Assembly: GCF_000272045.2 (NCBI RefSeq) | Contig: NZ_AJYZ02000037.1 | Coordinates: forward strand, 188,171 to 252,170 | DNA length: 64,000 bases | Direction: 5' to 3' | Source: Vibrio crassostreae 9ZC13 | GTDB lineage: Bacteria > Pseudomonadota > Gammaproteobacteria > Enterobacterales > Vibrionaceae | Part shown: positions 27,714 through 41,434 of the stretch, piece after piece | How positions within the stretch are numbered: the first letter of the stretch is position 1 | Layout of the letters: each line of letters opens with the position of its first letter | Notes under the pieces: model-generated | The model's input: the letters and a program-made list of their open reading frames with translations, nothing else | Told to the model about the DNA's origin: nothing | Database searches by the model: none | Made by a program: the position numbers and the translations under genes

Positions 27714-29182
27714 TGGGTAAGCCTACTGGATTTTTAGAACACGGTCGTGAGCTTCCAAAGAAGCTCGACCCGTCAGTTCGAATTGAAAACAACAAAGAGT
27801 TCGTACTTAACGAAGAGTTTGGTGAAAAGATCAATACTCAAGCCTCTCGTTGTATGGACTGTGGCGTACCTTTCTGTCACAACGGCTGTCCGATTGGTAA
27901 CATCATCCCAGAATTCAATGATGCGGTTTACCGTGACAGCTGGGAAGAGGCTTGGAACATCCTAAGCTCTACCAACAACTTCCCTGAGTTTACCGGTCGT
28001 GTTTGTCCTGCTCCTTGTGAAAGTGCCTGTGTTCTTGGTATCAACCAAGACCCAATCACTATCTGTAATATCGAGAAAACGATTGTCGAAACTGCGTACC
28101 GTGAAGGGTACGCAAAACCTAAAACACCACGCTCTCGCACAGGTAAAACTGTCGCAGTTATCGGTTCAGGTCCTGCTGGCTTAGCCGCAGCGGAGCAGCT
28201 AAACAGCGCTGGTCACTCGGTAACGGTATTTGAACGTGACGAGAAAGTCGGTGGTCTACTTCGCTTCGGTATCCCAGACTTCAAACTGGGTATGGACGTG
28301 ATTGATCGTAAGATCAACCTAATGGCTGAAGCGGGCGTTGAGTTTAAAGTTAACCAACACATCGGTGTTGATGTTAACGCTCAGCAGCTACGCCAAGAGT
28401 TTGATGTGGTATTGCTAACGGGTGGTTCTACGGTTCCACGTGACTTGCCAATCCCTGGTCGTGAGTTGAAAGGCGTTCACTTTGCCATGGAATTCCTTGG
28501 TCAAAACAACCGCCGTGCTAACAACCTAGATCTTAAAACAGAAGAGATTCACGCTAAAGATAAGCACGTTGTGGTTATCGGTGGTGGTGATACTGGTTCT
28601 GACTGTGTGGGCACATCAAACCGTCATAAGGCAGCGAGCATTACTCAGGTTGAGATCATGCCGATCCCACCAGAGAAGCGCCCTGCAAACATGCCTTGGC
28701 CTCAATACCCAATGATCATGAAAACCACCACTTCTCACGAAGAAGGTTGTGAACGTCACTGGAACATCTTAACCAAAGAGTTCATCGGTAACGAGCAAGG
28801 TCAAGTGACGGGTCTACGTATTGCTGACATCGTTTGGCAAGATGCGAAACCAGGTGAGCGTCCAGGCTTTGATGAAGTCGCGAACTCTGAACGTGTTATT
28901 CCTTGTGACATGGCATTCCTAGCAATGGGCTTCTTACACCCGGAGCCAACCGGCGTGCTTGCTCAACTAGACATTAAACTGGACGAGCGCGGTAACGTCG
29001 CTTCTGAAGGTTTTGCAACGAACCAGAAAGGCGTTTTCGCTGCTGGTGATATGCGTACTGGTCAATCTCTAGTTGTACGTTGTATTAATGAAGGTCGTGA
29101 ATGTGCAATTGCCATTGATGACTTCTTAATGGGTAACTCAAACTTAGAAGCGAAAGCTGATTCACTCATGCTTTCCGCATAA
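27713..29182 (+). CDS. gltD: Glutamate synthase small subunit, B. subtilis-like type
   Basis: GOGAT beta subunit, FAD- and NAD(P)H-binding; passes electrons to the large subunit. 489 residues beginning MGKPTGFLEHGRE, the start typical of the Bacillus-type small subunit rather than the E. coli MSQNVYQF type. The N-terminal Fe-S cysteines are in CMDCGVPFCHNGCP and GRVCPAPCESAC; the FAD loop is [15 protein letters not shown], the NAD(P)H loop VVVIGGGDTGSDC. It starts within the gltB stop (TAATG), so translation is coupled. A terminator follows at 29252-29279. Confidence 0.95.
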   Translation: MGKPTGFLEHGRELPKKLDPSVRIENNKEFVLNEEFGEKINTQASRCMDCGVPFCHNGCPIGNIIPEFNDAVYRDSWEEAWNILSSTNNFPEFTGRVCPAPCESACVLGINQDPITICNIEKTIVETAYREGYAKPKTPRSRTGKTVAVIGSGPAGLAAAEQLNSAGHSVTVFERDEKVGGLLRFGIPDFKLGMDVIDRKINLMAEAGVEFKVNQHIGVDVNAQQLRQEFDVVLLTGGSTVPRDLPIPGRELKGVHFAMEFLGQNNRRANNLDLKTEEIHAKDKHVVVIGGGDTGSDCVGTSNRHKAASITQVEIMPIPPEKRPANMPWPQYPMIMKTTTSHEEGCERHWNILTKEFIGNEQGQVTGLRIADIVWQDAKPGERPGFDEVANSERVIPCDMAFLAMGFLHPEPTGVLAQLDIKLDERGNVASEGFATNQKGVFAAGDMRTGQSLVVRCINEGRECAIAIDDFLMGNSNLEAKADSLMLSA

Positions 29183-29191
29183 TATTTCTCG

Positions 29192-29214
29192 GGCTAACGT
29201 CAATTACGTTAGCC
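29192..29214 (+). other. Hairpin after gltD without T-run
   Basis: Perfect 9-bp stem GGCTAACGT/ACGTTAGCC with a CAATT loop, starting ten bases after the gltD stop. It lacks a T-run, so it may stabilise the 3' end rather than terminate. Confidence 0.5.
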
Positions 29215-29251
29215 TAGAGGAAAAGCAATACCCTTCCTAACTTTTATATTT

Positions 29252-29279
29252 GGCTAGCACTCGATGCTAGCCTTTTTTC
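29252..29279 (+). terminator. Terminator of the first gltBD operon
   Basis: 8-bp stem GGCTAGCA/TGCTAGCC, CTCGA loop, six T residues. It separates the two glt operons. Confidence 0.88.
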
Positions 29280-29610
29280 TATCTGGCATTTGTCGTTTTC
29301 AAAATCATCCTGTTGTATATGTTAAATCCCGTTAACATTCACCTTATATATCTCATTGATATCCATCGACTATTTTAGATTATTAAGTGGCTAATCGCGT
29401 TTATGCATGATAATTAACCATGAACTTGACCTTAAACACAATTAGCTATACGTTGTAAAGCTGATGAAAATAAAATCAATCGGTTTTGTTAACACAACCA
29501 ATAACGTTTTAACTGGCTAAAGCAAACTATCAGTTTATAAAAAACAACAAGTATATGAATAGTTAGTCATTTACTGTCTGGATGACAGAGAAGCAAAAGG
29601 GAGAATTGCA
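29280..29610 (+). other. Leader/promoter region of the second gltBD operon
   Basis: About 330 AT-rich bases. It shows no counterpart of the pseudoknot seen before the first gltB, no sigma-54 type -24/-12 pair, and no small ORF with a ribosome site. Confidence 0.4.
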
Positions 29611-35503
<5,893 letters not shown>

Positions 35504-35538
35504 CTAGGTTTCCTTTATTACTCAGTTCGTTACTATAA

Positions 35539-35567
35539 AAAAGGGATCCAATTATGGATCCTTTTTT
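35539..35567 (+). terminator. Terminator of the second gltBD operon
   Basis: 12-bp stem (35539-35550 with 35555-35566), ATTA loop, flanked by A-run and T-run. Confidence 0.9.
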
Positions 35568-35674
35568 AAATTAGATACGTTTATCACAAGCATCACGAAA
35601 ATACGTAAAACAATTACAAATAAACCAATGCCGATAACTACAATTAGAATTAAAAACAAGCCATAGGAAACACC

Positions 35675-36103
35675 ATGAAAAAAGCCGCTCTCCTTTCTCT
35701 ATCTCTTTTAACTTTAACCGCATGCAGCCAAGGAATCACGAACATGAAAGACAGAACTTCATCACCTTGTGGAGACAAACCAAACTGCGTATCAACTCAA
35801 GATGACCGTGAGCAGCATGCATTGGACACGTTTGAGTTATCTGACTCAGCAAACTTAGATGCGATTGAGCAGGTTGCACTAACTTTACCTGGATCGAAAA
35901 CCGCGAGTAAAACAGAAGATTATCTGCGTATTGAATGTACTTCTCGCATCATGCGCTTTGTCGATGACTTAGAACTTAAGATCACTGATGACAAACTGAT
36001 CGTGCGTTCAGAATCTCGCACTGGCCATTCTGATTTTGGCGTAAACAGAAAACGTGCAGAACAACTTCGTGCTAGCTTAAAAAGCGAAGGCCTAATCAAA
36101 TAG
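35675..36103 (+). CDS. DUF1499 domain lipoprotein
   Basis: 142 residues with a lipoprotein signal: MKKAALLSLSLLTLTAC, lipobox LTAC, lipidated Cys17, Ser at +2. After a short linker comes the DUF1499 domain, recognised by SPCGDKPNCVSTQ, RIECTSRIMRFVDDLEL and RSESRTGHSDFGVNRKRAEQLR. DUF1499 proteins are widespread and of unknown function. It stands alone between the second glt operon and mtnN. The ribosome site is AGGA, seven bases from the ATG. Confidence 0.88.
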   Translation: MKKAALLSLSLLTLTACSQGITNMKDRTSSPCGDKPNCVSTQDDREQHALDTFELSDSANLDAIEQVALTLPGSKTASKTEDYLRIECTSRIMRFVDDLELKITDDKLIVRSESRTGHSDFGVNRKRAEQLRASLKSEGLIK

Positions 36104-36230
36104 ATAAAAGAATCCGCAGATAAATCACTGCTATTCGGATGAGAAGTGCCTCTGGGCAGTCGCTCGACACTTCTTATCCATGCTACAATTTCGCTCTACT
36201 GTTTAAATATTATTTATTAAGAGACTACAC

Positions 36231-36926
36231 ATGAAAATCGGCATCATTGGCGCAATGGAGCAAGAAGTTGCGATCCTAAAAGCAGCAATTTCAGACATTA
36301 CTGAAGTTAATAAAGGCGGTTGTACCTTTTTCTCTGGTCAGCTAAATGGTGTTGACGTTGTTTTACTTCAATCAGGCATTGGTAAAGTAGCAGCGGCTGT
36401 TGGGACTTCAATCCTATTAAGCGAATACCAACCAGATGTTGTTCTAAACACGGGCTCTGCTGGCGGTTTTGATTCAACACTGAACCTTGGTGATGTCGTG
36501 ATCTCAACTGAAGTTCGTCACCACGATGCAGACGTTACAGCTTTCGGTTACGAAATCGGCCAAATGGCAGGTCAACCTGCAGCATTTAAAGCTGACGACA
36601 AGCTGATGGCTGTCGCTGAACAAGCACTAGCACAAATGGAAGATAAGCACGCCGTTCGCGGTCTTATCTGTACTGGCGACGCATTTGTTTGCACAGCAGA
36701 ACGCCAAGAGTTCATCCGCAAGCACTTCCCATCTGTTGTTGCTGTAGAGATGGAAGCATCGGCTATCGCTCAAGCTTGTCACCAATTCCAAGTACCATTC
36801 GTGGTTGTTCGTGCAATCTCTGATGTTGCAGACAAAGAATCACCAATGAGCTTCGAAGAGTTCCTGCCACTAGCAGCGCAAAGCTCTTCTGAAATGGTTA
36901 TCAAGATGGTTGCCCTACTAAAGTAA
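36231..36926 (+). CDS. mtnN: 5'-methylthioadenosine/S-adenosylhomocysteine nucleosidase
   Basis: Cleaves MTA, SAH and 5'-deoxyadenosine to adenine plus a ribose derivative; in vibrios it feeds the activated methyl cycle that yields autoinducer-2 precursor through LuxS. 231 residues (E. coli 232). Catalytic Glu12 in [10 protein letters not shown], ribose/methylthio site VEMEASAIA, catalytic Asp198 in ISDVAD. It is the first gene of a tight group with cbiB (10 bases) and btuF (1 base). Confidence 0.95.
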   Translation: MKIGIIGAMEQEVAILKAAISDITEVNKGGCTFFSGQLNGVDVVLLQSGIGKVAAAVGTSILLSEYQPDVVLNTGSAGGFDSTLNLGDVVISTEVRHHDADVTAFGYEIGQMAGQPAAFKADDKLMAVAEQALAQMEDKHAVRGLICTGDAFVCTAERQEFIRKHFPSVVAVEMEASAIAQACHQFQVPFVVVRAISDVADKESPMSFEEFLPLAAQSSSEMVIKMVALLK

Positions 36927-36936
36927 GCGACTAGAC

Positions 36937-37896
36937 ATGCAAACACTGTTTGATCAGGTATTTGCAAATGGCGTGCTCCTTGTGATGTGGGGAGCACTGC
37001 TTTTTCATTTAATTTTACCTATCCCCCATGCCGCACACCCCACGACCTTATGGCATAAGTTTGCTGAGCTTTTAGCAAGCAAGGTTAATAACAATAACAA
37101 CCACAACTATTCCCAAAGTTTAATCTCAGGCACATTAGCCTGGGGGTTAATGGTACTGCCAACTCTGGTTATTCTATTGGCACTGCAACCATTGGTTTGG
37201 CAATCTCAACTGTTTGAATTGGCACTGTTATTACTCGCGATTGATTGGCGCAATAATGAAAAGCTGGCTAACCAACTGATCAAAGTACTTGGCCGAGAAG
37301 ATAAAGCGGCCGCTCGTCAGTTACTAGCTCCGATTGTCAATCGTCAAACCGAATCACTTTCGTCACTTGGCCTCGGCAAAGCCGCCACAGAAACCATAAT
37401 CATGGGTTACGCTCGTAACGTAGTTTGTGTGTTGTTCTGGTACGCCATTGGTGGTGGAATCGCTGCGTTAATGTATCGCCTTGTGGTCGAGTTAGCTCGA
37501 GCTTGGTCGCCAAGTCGCAAGCAATTTTCTCCGTTCGGCTCAACGGCGATCAAGATAGTCGCGATTCTCGAATTTATACCGATGCGTTTGTTTGCTTTGA
37601 TGATCGTATGTGGTGATAAAGCAACGCATACATTTAAGATGATGTTAGTCCAAAGTCGCTCTTGGCCACTACCCGGCCCAGCCTGGTTGATCACGGCTGT
37701 TGGCAACAAGCTTGAACTATCATTGGGTGGCCCTGCGATTTACGACAACACTAAAGCCATTCGCGCAAAATTAGGCGGAAGAATCGCACCGTCAGCTCTG
37801 CATCTATCTCAGGTTCAGAAACTACTCTTTGGTCGCATCGCTATCTGGATATTTTTACAAAGCCTAGCCTTACTATTTATTCACCAAGGGATTTAG
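36937..37896 (+). CDS. cbiB: Cobalamin biosynthesis protein CobD/CbiB family
   Basis: Membrane protein joining aminopropanol (or its phosphate) to the corrin ring: adenosylcobyric acid to adenosylcobinamide. 319 residues with four to five hydrophobic spans and the family features GYARNVVCVLFWYAIGGG, FIPMRLFALM and GGPAIYDN. Its presence in a genome without other cob genes in view, next to btuF, suggests salvage or assimilation rather than de novo synthesis. Spacing in the mtnN-cbiB-btuF group suggests one transcript. Confidence 0.88.
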   Translation: MQTLFDQVFANGVLLVMWGALLFHLILPIPHAAHPTTLWHKFAELLASKVNNNNNHNYSQSLISGTLAWGLMVLPTLVILLALQPLVWQSQLFELALLLLAIDWRNNEKLANQLIKVLGREDKAAARQLLAPIVNRQTESLSSLGLGKAATETIIMGYARNVVCVLFWYAIGGGIAALMYRLVVELARAWSPSRKQFSPFGSTAIKIVAILEFIPMRLFALMIVCGDKATHTFKMMLVQSRSWPLPGPAWLITAVGNKLELSLGGPAIYDNTKAIRAKLGGRIAPSALHLSQVQKLLFGRIAIWIFLQSLALLFIHQGI

Positions 37897-37897
37897 A

Positions 37898-38767
37898 GTG
37901 GAATCTTCAGCACTTGTTACAAGCCTTACTATTTTGTCTTCCAGCTTATGGCTGCCTTTATCATTTGCAGAAGAAGTACCACTGACTCAAGAACAAGTAC
38001 AGCCGGCTCAACGCGTGGTCAGCCTTGCTCCTCATGCCACTGAACTCGCGTACAGCGCAGGTTTAGGTAACAACCTTGTCGCCGTAAGTGAACGAAGTGA
38101 TTACCCACCACAAGCCGATAAGCTTGAAAAAGTGGCAAACTATCAAGGTATCAAGGTTGAGAAGATCATCGCACTTCAGCCTGATTTGATTCTTGCGTGG
38201 CCAGCGGGAAACCCGCCCAGAGAGCTCGCGAAACTAGAGCAATTTGGTTTTAATATTTACTACTCCAAGACCAAAAGCCTAGACAGTATCGCAACCAATA
38301 TTGAACAACTGAGCCAATACGCTAGCGATCCAAGTATTGGCGAAAATAACGCTCAGCAATACAGAGAGCAGCTCAACGCCTTGAGACTAAAATACAAAGA
38401 TGCCGAGTCAGTAAACTACTTCTACCAACTCAGTGAAAAGCCGATCATCACTGTTGCTCAAGGACACTGGCCAAGTGAGGTGTTTGAGTTTTGTGGTGGA
38501 CACAATATTTTTGAAGACAGCGCCTCGCCATATCCGCAAGTTGGTATTGAACAAGTTGTATTAAGAAAACCGCAAGTGATCTTCACTTCTCAGCACGCGA
38601 TTGAGAATGGAACCATGTGGCAAACATGGGAAGATGAAATCCCAGCTGTCGCTCAAAATCAGATTTGGTCCCTCAATTCTGACTGGATTAATCGCCCGAC
38701 AACAAGAACTTTGAAAGCGATCCAACAAGTATGCGATTTCTTCGATAGAGCTAGGCAAAATCACTAA
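37898..38767 (+). CDS. btuF: Vitamin B12-binding periplasmic protein BtuF
   Basis: Substrate-binding protein of the cobalamin ABC importer. 289 residues from GTG 37898, one base after the cbiB stop, with AGGGA upstream. Signal peptide with cleavage near SFA-EEV (residue 24-25). Mature part: RVVSLAPHATELAYSAGLG, ERSDYPPQA, ALQPDLILAW, CGGHNIFEDS and NRPTTRTL, all typical of the BtuF/FecB fold. btuC and btuD are not in this window. Confidence 0.9.
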   Translation: MESSALVTSLTILSSSLWLPLSFAEEVPLTQEQVQPAQRVVSLAPHATELAYSAGLGNNLVAVSERSDYPPQADKLEKVANYQGIKVEKIIALQPDLILAWPAGNPPRELAKLEQFGFNIYYSKTKSLDSIATNIEQLSQYASDPSIGENNAQQYREQLNALRLKYKDAESVNYFYQLSEKPIITVAQGHWPSEVFEFCGGHNIFEDSASPYPQVGIEQVVLRKPQVIFTSQHAIENGTMWQTWEDEIPAVAQNQIWSLNSDWINRPTTRTLKAIQQVCDFFDRARQNH

Positions 38768-38841
38768 CTATTTGCTGCGTTTTTTCGTACAATTCGCCAC
38801 CGACCTGTCCCTACAATTTTAACTATAAGAGCACCAGTATC

Positions 38842-39459
38842 ATGGACTCCATGCTGCTTTATATTATCGATTTATTTGGCACTGCCATCTTTGCTGTCTC
38901 AGGCGTATTTGTCGCTGGCCGTCTTAAGATGGATCCCTTTGGCGTCGCCGTTCTAGGCAGTGTAACCGCGATTGGCGGCGGCACAATTCGTGACATGGCA
39001 TTGGGTGCAACTCCCGTGTTTTGGATCACCGATACCACCTACCTTTGGGTCATCATCATCACCTGTTTGCTGACCATGATTATTGTAAGACGCCCGAAAC
39101 GTCTGGCTTGGTGGATATTGCCGGTATGTGATGCGATTGGCCTAGCGGTGTTTGTTGGCATTGGTGTAGAAAAAGCACTTATCTATCAAGATTCAGCACT
39201 AGTGGCGATCATCATGGGTGTCATCACCGGCTGCGGTGGCGGTATTATCCGCGACGTACTTGCCCGTGAAGTGCCTATGATTCTAAGAAGTGAAGTCTAC
39301 GCGACCGCTTGTATCATTGGTGGTACTTTCCATACCATGGCGATCAGCATGGGGCACGATTCAGAAACTGCATTTCTGGCCGGCGTGTTCTCAACACTAT
39401 TGATAAGGCTTGGCGCTATTCGTTGGCATTTATCATTGCCGACCTTCGCCATCAAATAA
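38842..39459 (+). CDS. TRIC-type cation channel family protein (UPF0126/YicG-like)
   Basis: 205 residues with about seven membrane spans arranged as an inverted duplication. Each half carries the family signature: GGGTIRDMALG near residue 46 and GGGIIRDVLARE near 130. Prokaryotic TRIC homologues form trimeric potassium-permeable channels; the physiological role in vibrios is unknown. There is no strong ribosome site; ATG at 38842 fits the family start MDSMLLYIIDLFGTAIFAVSG. Confidence 0.88.
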   Translation: MDSMLLYIIDLFGTAIFAVSGVFVAGRLKMDPFGVAVLGSVTAIGGGTIRDMALGATPVFWITDTTYLWVIIITCLLTMIIVRRPKRLAWWILPVCDAIGLAVFVGIGVEKALIYQDSALVAIIMGVITGCGGGIIRDVLAREVPMILRSEVYATACIIGGTFHTMAISMGHDSETAFLAGVFSTLLIRLGAIRWHLSLPTFAIK

Positions 39460-39475
39460 GCTAACGTTACAAAGT

Positions 39476-39507
39476 GAAAGGCTCCGTAAAGGAGCCTTTC
39501 TTAATTT
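39476..39507 (+). terminator. Terminator after the TRIC-like gene
   Basis: 10-bp stem GAAAGGCTCC/GGAGCCTTTC with a GTAAA loop, followed by TTAATTT; a good hairpin with an imperfect T-run. Confidence 0.75.
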
Positions 39508-39663
39508 GAGCTCCCCAACACAATTATTATGCTCTCGCGCTACACGTGCGAGCATAGCTAAAAATACCTAACTTGGTTCAAAGCTTTAGTTTCAAGACTA
39601 GAGAATGAATGTTGTTTGAGGTAAGTTGAAACAATCATTCCCAAATTTCATGAATATAACCCA

Positions 39664-40509
39664 ATGCTACTCGAAGGAATCGAAACTCTACTGGTATTGA
39701 GTAAAGCAAAGACCATGAGCCGCACAGGCAGTTTGCTTTATATCAGCCAATCAGCGGTCAGCAAACGGATTGCGAATTTAGAAAAGAAGCTAGGTAAAAA
39801 GCTCATTGAACCGAGTGGCCGACAGATAAAACTCACGCCAGATGCGATAGCATTAATAGAGAGTATTGGCCCGACATTCAATGAACTTCGCGGGCTTATT
39901 TATGAACAGCAAGAGTTGGAAGATACTACTCTCATCACCCTAGACAGCTCTAAGTCTCTGATAGCCGGTTATTTAGGTGAGATGATGGGCCAGTTCATCC
40001 AGCAAGATAAGTACATCACCATTACCACCAACCACACGCCGAGAATCATAGAGCGAGTGCAATCTGGTAAGGCGACCTTGGGGTTGTGTGCTGGCTTACT
40101 GCCACCGCATCATGGGTTGATGACCTTCCATCTATTTGATGAGCCGTTTTACATAGTGAGTAAGTCACCGCTAAAGGAGCTTCCTCCAATGGTCATCACT
40201 AACGACATGACCAACCCTGCCAATTCTTATCAACTTTCTGTATTAGAGAAGTTTGGTATCAAACCCTTGATGGAGATGGATGCCTACACCGCAGCGGCGC
40301 AACTTGCATTGGGCGGGACTGGGCCAGCGTTAATACCGCTCTCTATCGTAAAAACACTCAATATTGAGCCTCAATATCTGTATAGCTTCACCGAATTAGC
40401 AGGCTTGATTCGGCCGATTCATATCTGTGTCAGACCAAATAGTTACCAGTCTCCACGAGTTAAAACACTGATAGAATCCATTGTTGATGCTGTTCCCAAA
40501 GCAGTTTAG
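39664..40509 (+). CDS. LysR-type transcriptional regulator
   Basis: 281 residues. N-terminal winged helix-turn-helix at about 1-60 (LLVLSKAKTMSRTGSLLYISQSAVSKRIANLEKKLG), then an LTTR co-inducer domain. The target is unknown. It is convergent with the TSUP permease gene and their 3' ends overlap by 50 bases, so co-regulation through mutual antisense is possible but not shown. No recognisable ribosome site before the ATG; translation may be weak. Confidence 0.88.
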   Translation: MLLEGIETLLVLSKAKTMSRTGSLLYISQSAVSKRIANLEKKLGKKLIEPSGRQIKLTPDAIALIESIGPTFNELRGLIYEQQELEDTTLITLDSSKSLIAGYLGEMMGQFIQQDKYITITTNHTPRIIERVQSGKATLGLCAGLLPPHHGLMTFHLFDEPFYIVSKSPLKELPPMVITNDMTNPANSYQLSVLEKFGIKPLMEMDAYTAAAQLALGGTGPALIPLSIVKTLNIEPQYLYSFTELAGLIRPIHICVRPNSYQSPRVKTLIESIVDAVPKAV

Positions 40510-41239
40510 ACGCCATTAGCATCGACATAACGATCACAAGGGGTCGAATCCATTTCTGCCCTTTTGTCACCACCACTTTAGCGCCAAGCTGAGCGCCCAT
40601 AAAACCGCCAACCGCCATCACTAATCCTAACTCCCAAATAGGCAAGCCAGCCAAAATAAAGAAGATCAATGCGGCAATATTAGAGGTGAAATTAAGTACC
40701 TTGGTGCGCGCCGTAGCATCGACTAACGAGAAGTGACCAATCGCAACAAAGCAGACTGTGAAGATAGAACCTGTTCCTGGGCCAAAGAAACCATCATAGA
40801 AACCAACTCCACCACCTACACACAGAGCAAACATCGCCTCAGAGATCTTCTGTTTTCCTTCAGACGCTCTAGTTTTCGGTGCCAACAGGAAATAGAGAGA
40901 GATAGCGATAAGCAGCAGCGGTATCACACTGGTCAGTAGGCTCGCATCAATGTGCTGGACTAACTCAGCGCCAATTGCAGAGCCAATAAAGGTACAAAAG
41001 ATAGCAAGGCGCATCTCTTTGATGCTGACGATACCGTTGCGCACGAAATACCAACTCGCGGAGAAGCTGCCAAATGAGCTTTGGAGTTTGTTGGTTGCCA
41101 GTGCCTGCGTGGGTGGAACTCCAGCCGCTAGCAATGCAGGTAGAGTCAGTAACCCACCGCCGCCAGCCATTGCATCAATAAAGCCTGCTGCCGTTGCAAC
41201 AACAAACAAGATAGCCAATATTTCTAGAGTGATTTCCAT
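40460..41239 (-). CDS. TSUP family permease (TauE/SafE, YfcA-like)
   Basis: 259 residues with about eight spans; a sulfite exporter/TauE-SafE family permease aligning with E. coli YfcA: AGFIDAMAGGGGLLTLPALLAAG, ALATNKLQSSFGSFSA, GFYDGFFGPGTGS and SKGQKWIRP-like end (TKGQKWIRPLVIV). Substrate unknown; the family moves small sulfur or organic anions. The tail overlaps the LysR gene by 50 bases. Confidence 0.9.
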   Translation of the reverse strand: MEITLEILAILFVVATAAGFIDAMAGGGGLLTLPALLAAGVPPTQALATNKLQSSFGSFSASWYFVRNGIVSIKEMRLAIFCTFIGSAIGAELVQHIDASLLTSVIPLLLIAISLYFLLAPKTRASEGKQKISEAMFALCVGGGVGFYDGFFGPGTGSIFTVCFVAIGHFSLVDATARTKVLNFTSNIAALIFFILAGLPIWELGLVMAVGGFMGAQLGAKVVVTKGQKWIRPLVIVMSMLMASKLLWEQHQQWILSVF

Positions 41240-41364
41240 ATACCCAACGCCTTAAAGTCCTGTGTAACGACAAGTTACCACTCACAGCAGACGAGCAATA
41301 ACGAAACACAAGATTCTAACCTATTCCAAATATTCATCATTAAGCTACCGCGGAATAACAGACA

Positions 41365-41394
41365 TAAAAAAGCCCACTCCGAGGAGTGGGCTTT
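41365..41394 (-). terminator. Terminator of the carAB operon
   Basis: Stem AGCCCACTCC/GGAGTGGGCT (41371-41380 with 41383-41392); on the minus strand it ends in six T residues. Confidence 0.9.
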
Positions 41395-41434
41395 GAGCAT
41401 TTATATCCGCATATCAGCGATACACTTTAGGCGA

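Noticed and set aside
36141..36174. AGAAGTG/CACTTCT hairpin before mtnN
   Set aside because: Seven-bp stem with 19-base loop and no T-run; not supported as terminator.
39529..39556. ATGCTC/GAGCAT hairpin between the TRIC-like gene and LysR
   Set aside because: Only six pairs with a disordered interior and no T-run.
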